From Enterovibrio calviensis DSM 14347 (GTDB lineage Bacteria > Pseudomonadota > Gammaproteobacteria > Enterobacterales > Vibrionaceae): a DNA stretch of 64,000 nucleotides. Where the stretch lies: positions 558,001 to 622,000 of the forward strand of contig NZ_KK211217.1 of NCBI RefSeq assembly GCF_000621165.1. The letters are read 5' to 3'. Under the pieces are notes generated by a model. It was not told the DNA's origin. It was given only the letters and a program-made list of their open reading frames with translations, and searched no databases. The first letter of the stretch is position 1; each line of letters opens with the position of its first letter. Shown in pieces: positions 63,405 through 64,000 of the stretch. The translations under genes were made by a program, and so were the position numbers.

Positions 63405-64000
63405 ATGGCAAATGAAAAATATTCAGTGACGCCGAAAAGACAAAGTTTGAAACGCGAAGAGGTTTTAAAGGAAACACGAGTTTCTGCTATTACGTCTTGT
63501 GATTTTAGTGGCATTAAAACGAAAAAAACTATAACGAAAGAAAGCCACAGAACAAATGGGACTGTCTTTCTGGTTGGTGCGGGCCCAGGCGACCCAGATT
63601 TATTGACCATTAAAGCGTTGCGTTGCATTCAACAGGCCGATGTTGTCGTGTATGACCGACTCGTCAGCGCCGAGATTCTCTCGCTCATTCCTTCAGACAA
63701 AGACATTTTCTACGTCGGTAAAGCCAAAGGTGCACACAGTGTCCCCCAGAATGATACCAACGCCTTGTTGGTTGAATTGGCGCGGCGTGGCAAGGATGTG
63801 TGTCGATTAAAAGGAGGAGACGCCTTTGTCTTTGGCCGAGGCGGGGAAGAAATGCAAACCCTGCATCAGGAAGACATTCAGGTCGAAGTCATTCCCGGAA
63901 TCACAGCCGCATCCGGCTGCACCAGTTATGCAGGTATTCCTCTTACTCATCGCGGTTTATCACAAGGCTGCACCTTGGTGACAGCGCACGCCGAAAAAGA
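63405..64000 (+). CDS. cobA: Uroporphyrinogen-III C-methyltransferase (partial, runs off window)
   Basis: The first 198 codons of an SUMT that makes precorrin-2 for siroheme, the cofactor of nitrite reductase. GAGG lies 5 bases before the ATG at 63405. From residue 57 the family motifs run in order: [45 protein letters not shown] and [24 protein letters not shown]. The first 56 residues form an unusual basic, Lys/Thr-rich extension not normal for the family (most start at the VGAGPGDP block). The gene is absent from lists of closed frames because it is cut by the window edge. Confidence 0.93.
   Translation, partial: MANEKYSVTPKRQSLKREEVLKETRVSAITSCDFSGIKTKKTITKESHRTNGTVFLVGAGPGDPDLLTIKALRCIQQADVVVYDRLVSAEILSLIPSDKDIFYVGKAKGAHSVPQNDTNALLVELARRGKDVCRLKGGDAFVFGRGGEEMQTLHQEDIQVEVIPGITAASGCTSYAGIPLTHRGLSQGCTLVTAHAEK

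Noticed and set aside
1-64000. CRISPR array, prophage, integron or defence island
   Set aside because: No regularly spaced repeats, cas genes, integrase, attC-like arrays or known defence gene sets were seen on either strand.

Overview
The window reads as a gammaproteobacterial chromosome of the Vibrionaceae type. The gene orders aspS-yebC-ruvC, ruvA-ruvB, cydABX-ybgE-ybgC-tolQRAB-pal-cpoB-nadA and yciI-yciA-yciB-trpABCFDGE-rnm-yciO-rluB-yciK-sohB-yciN-topA are the conserved blocks expected there, and a short palindromic repeat carrying TATACCCAAG/CTTGGGTATA ends is scattered between genes. Base composition looks like a little under 50% G+C. Genus cannot be fixed from sequence reading alone; a Vibrio, Grimontia, Enterovibrio or Photobacterium relative is an inference.

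Layout. 1-2.4 kb: the end of an RND/MMPL transporter with a LolA-like periplasmic protein and an outer-membrane barrel. 2.4-6.8 kb: DUF72, aspS, yebC, ruvC. 6.9-14.4 kb: an accessory block separating ruvC from ruvAB, with a leucine-rich-repeat lipoprotein, a DoxX-like membrane protein, a small secreted protein, an ABC exporter, a DUF3012 lipoprotein and a cyanide-insensitive-type bd oxidase (cioAB plus a 39-residue DUF2474 subunit). 14.5-26.6 kb: ruvAB, the canonical cytochrome bd operon, the Tol-Pal operon and nadA. 26.7-37.4 kb: a BASS transporter, dbpA, a UPF0149 protein, two tandem tRNA-Ser(GGA) genes, an unannotated 37-residue membrane micropeptide, ppaC, two small outer-membrane barrels, a 266-bp structured repeat element, LysR and MarR regulators and a cardiolipin synthase. 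37.7-43.5 kb: a sodium-dependent transporter, RNA/protein modification genes, a T2SS-pilotin-like lipoprotein and the yciI/yciA/yciB group. 43.5-52.9 kb: the trp operon, headed by a type I-beta DAHP synthase and preceded by a TrpR operator and a readable attenuator with a Trp-Trp-Trp leader peptide; rnm and yciO diverge from it. 53-60 kb: rluB, yciK, sohB, DUF805, yciN, topA. 60.2-64 kb: assimilatory nitrate reductase nasA and, divergently, the start of cobA (siroheme branch), with a sigma-54 promoter on each side and an NtrC-like site between.

How the parts work together. Two quinol oxidases bracket ruvAB, giving alternative terminal oxidases within 8 kb. The aroF-trp operon joins entry into the shikimate pathway with tryptophan synthesis under one control region, whose palindromic operator also seems to supply the -10 element for the divergent rnm gene. 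The nasA/cobA pair links nitrate reduction with the siroheme needed by nitrite reductase under apparent nitrogen control.

No CRISPR array, prophage, integrase or intact insertion sequence was seen. No wholly new multi-gene system is evident. The strongest less-ordinary signals are the structured repeat family (including half-copies in front of the ABC exporter), the bidirectional trp/rnm control region, the divergent sigma-54 nas region, the micropeptide with its own promoter and terminator, and the accessory block inside the ruv locus.
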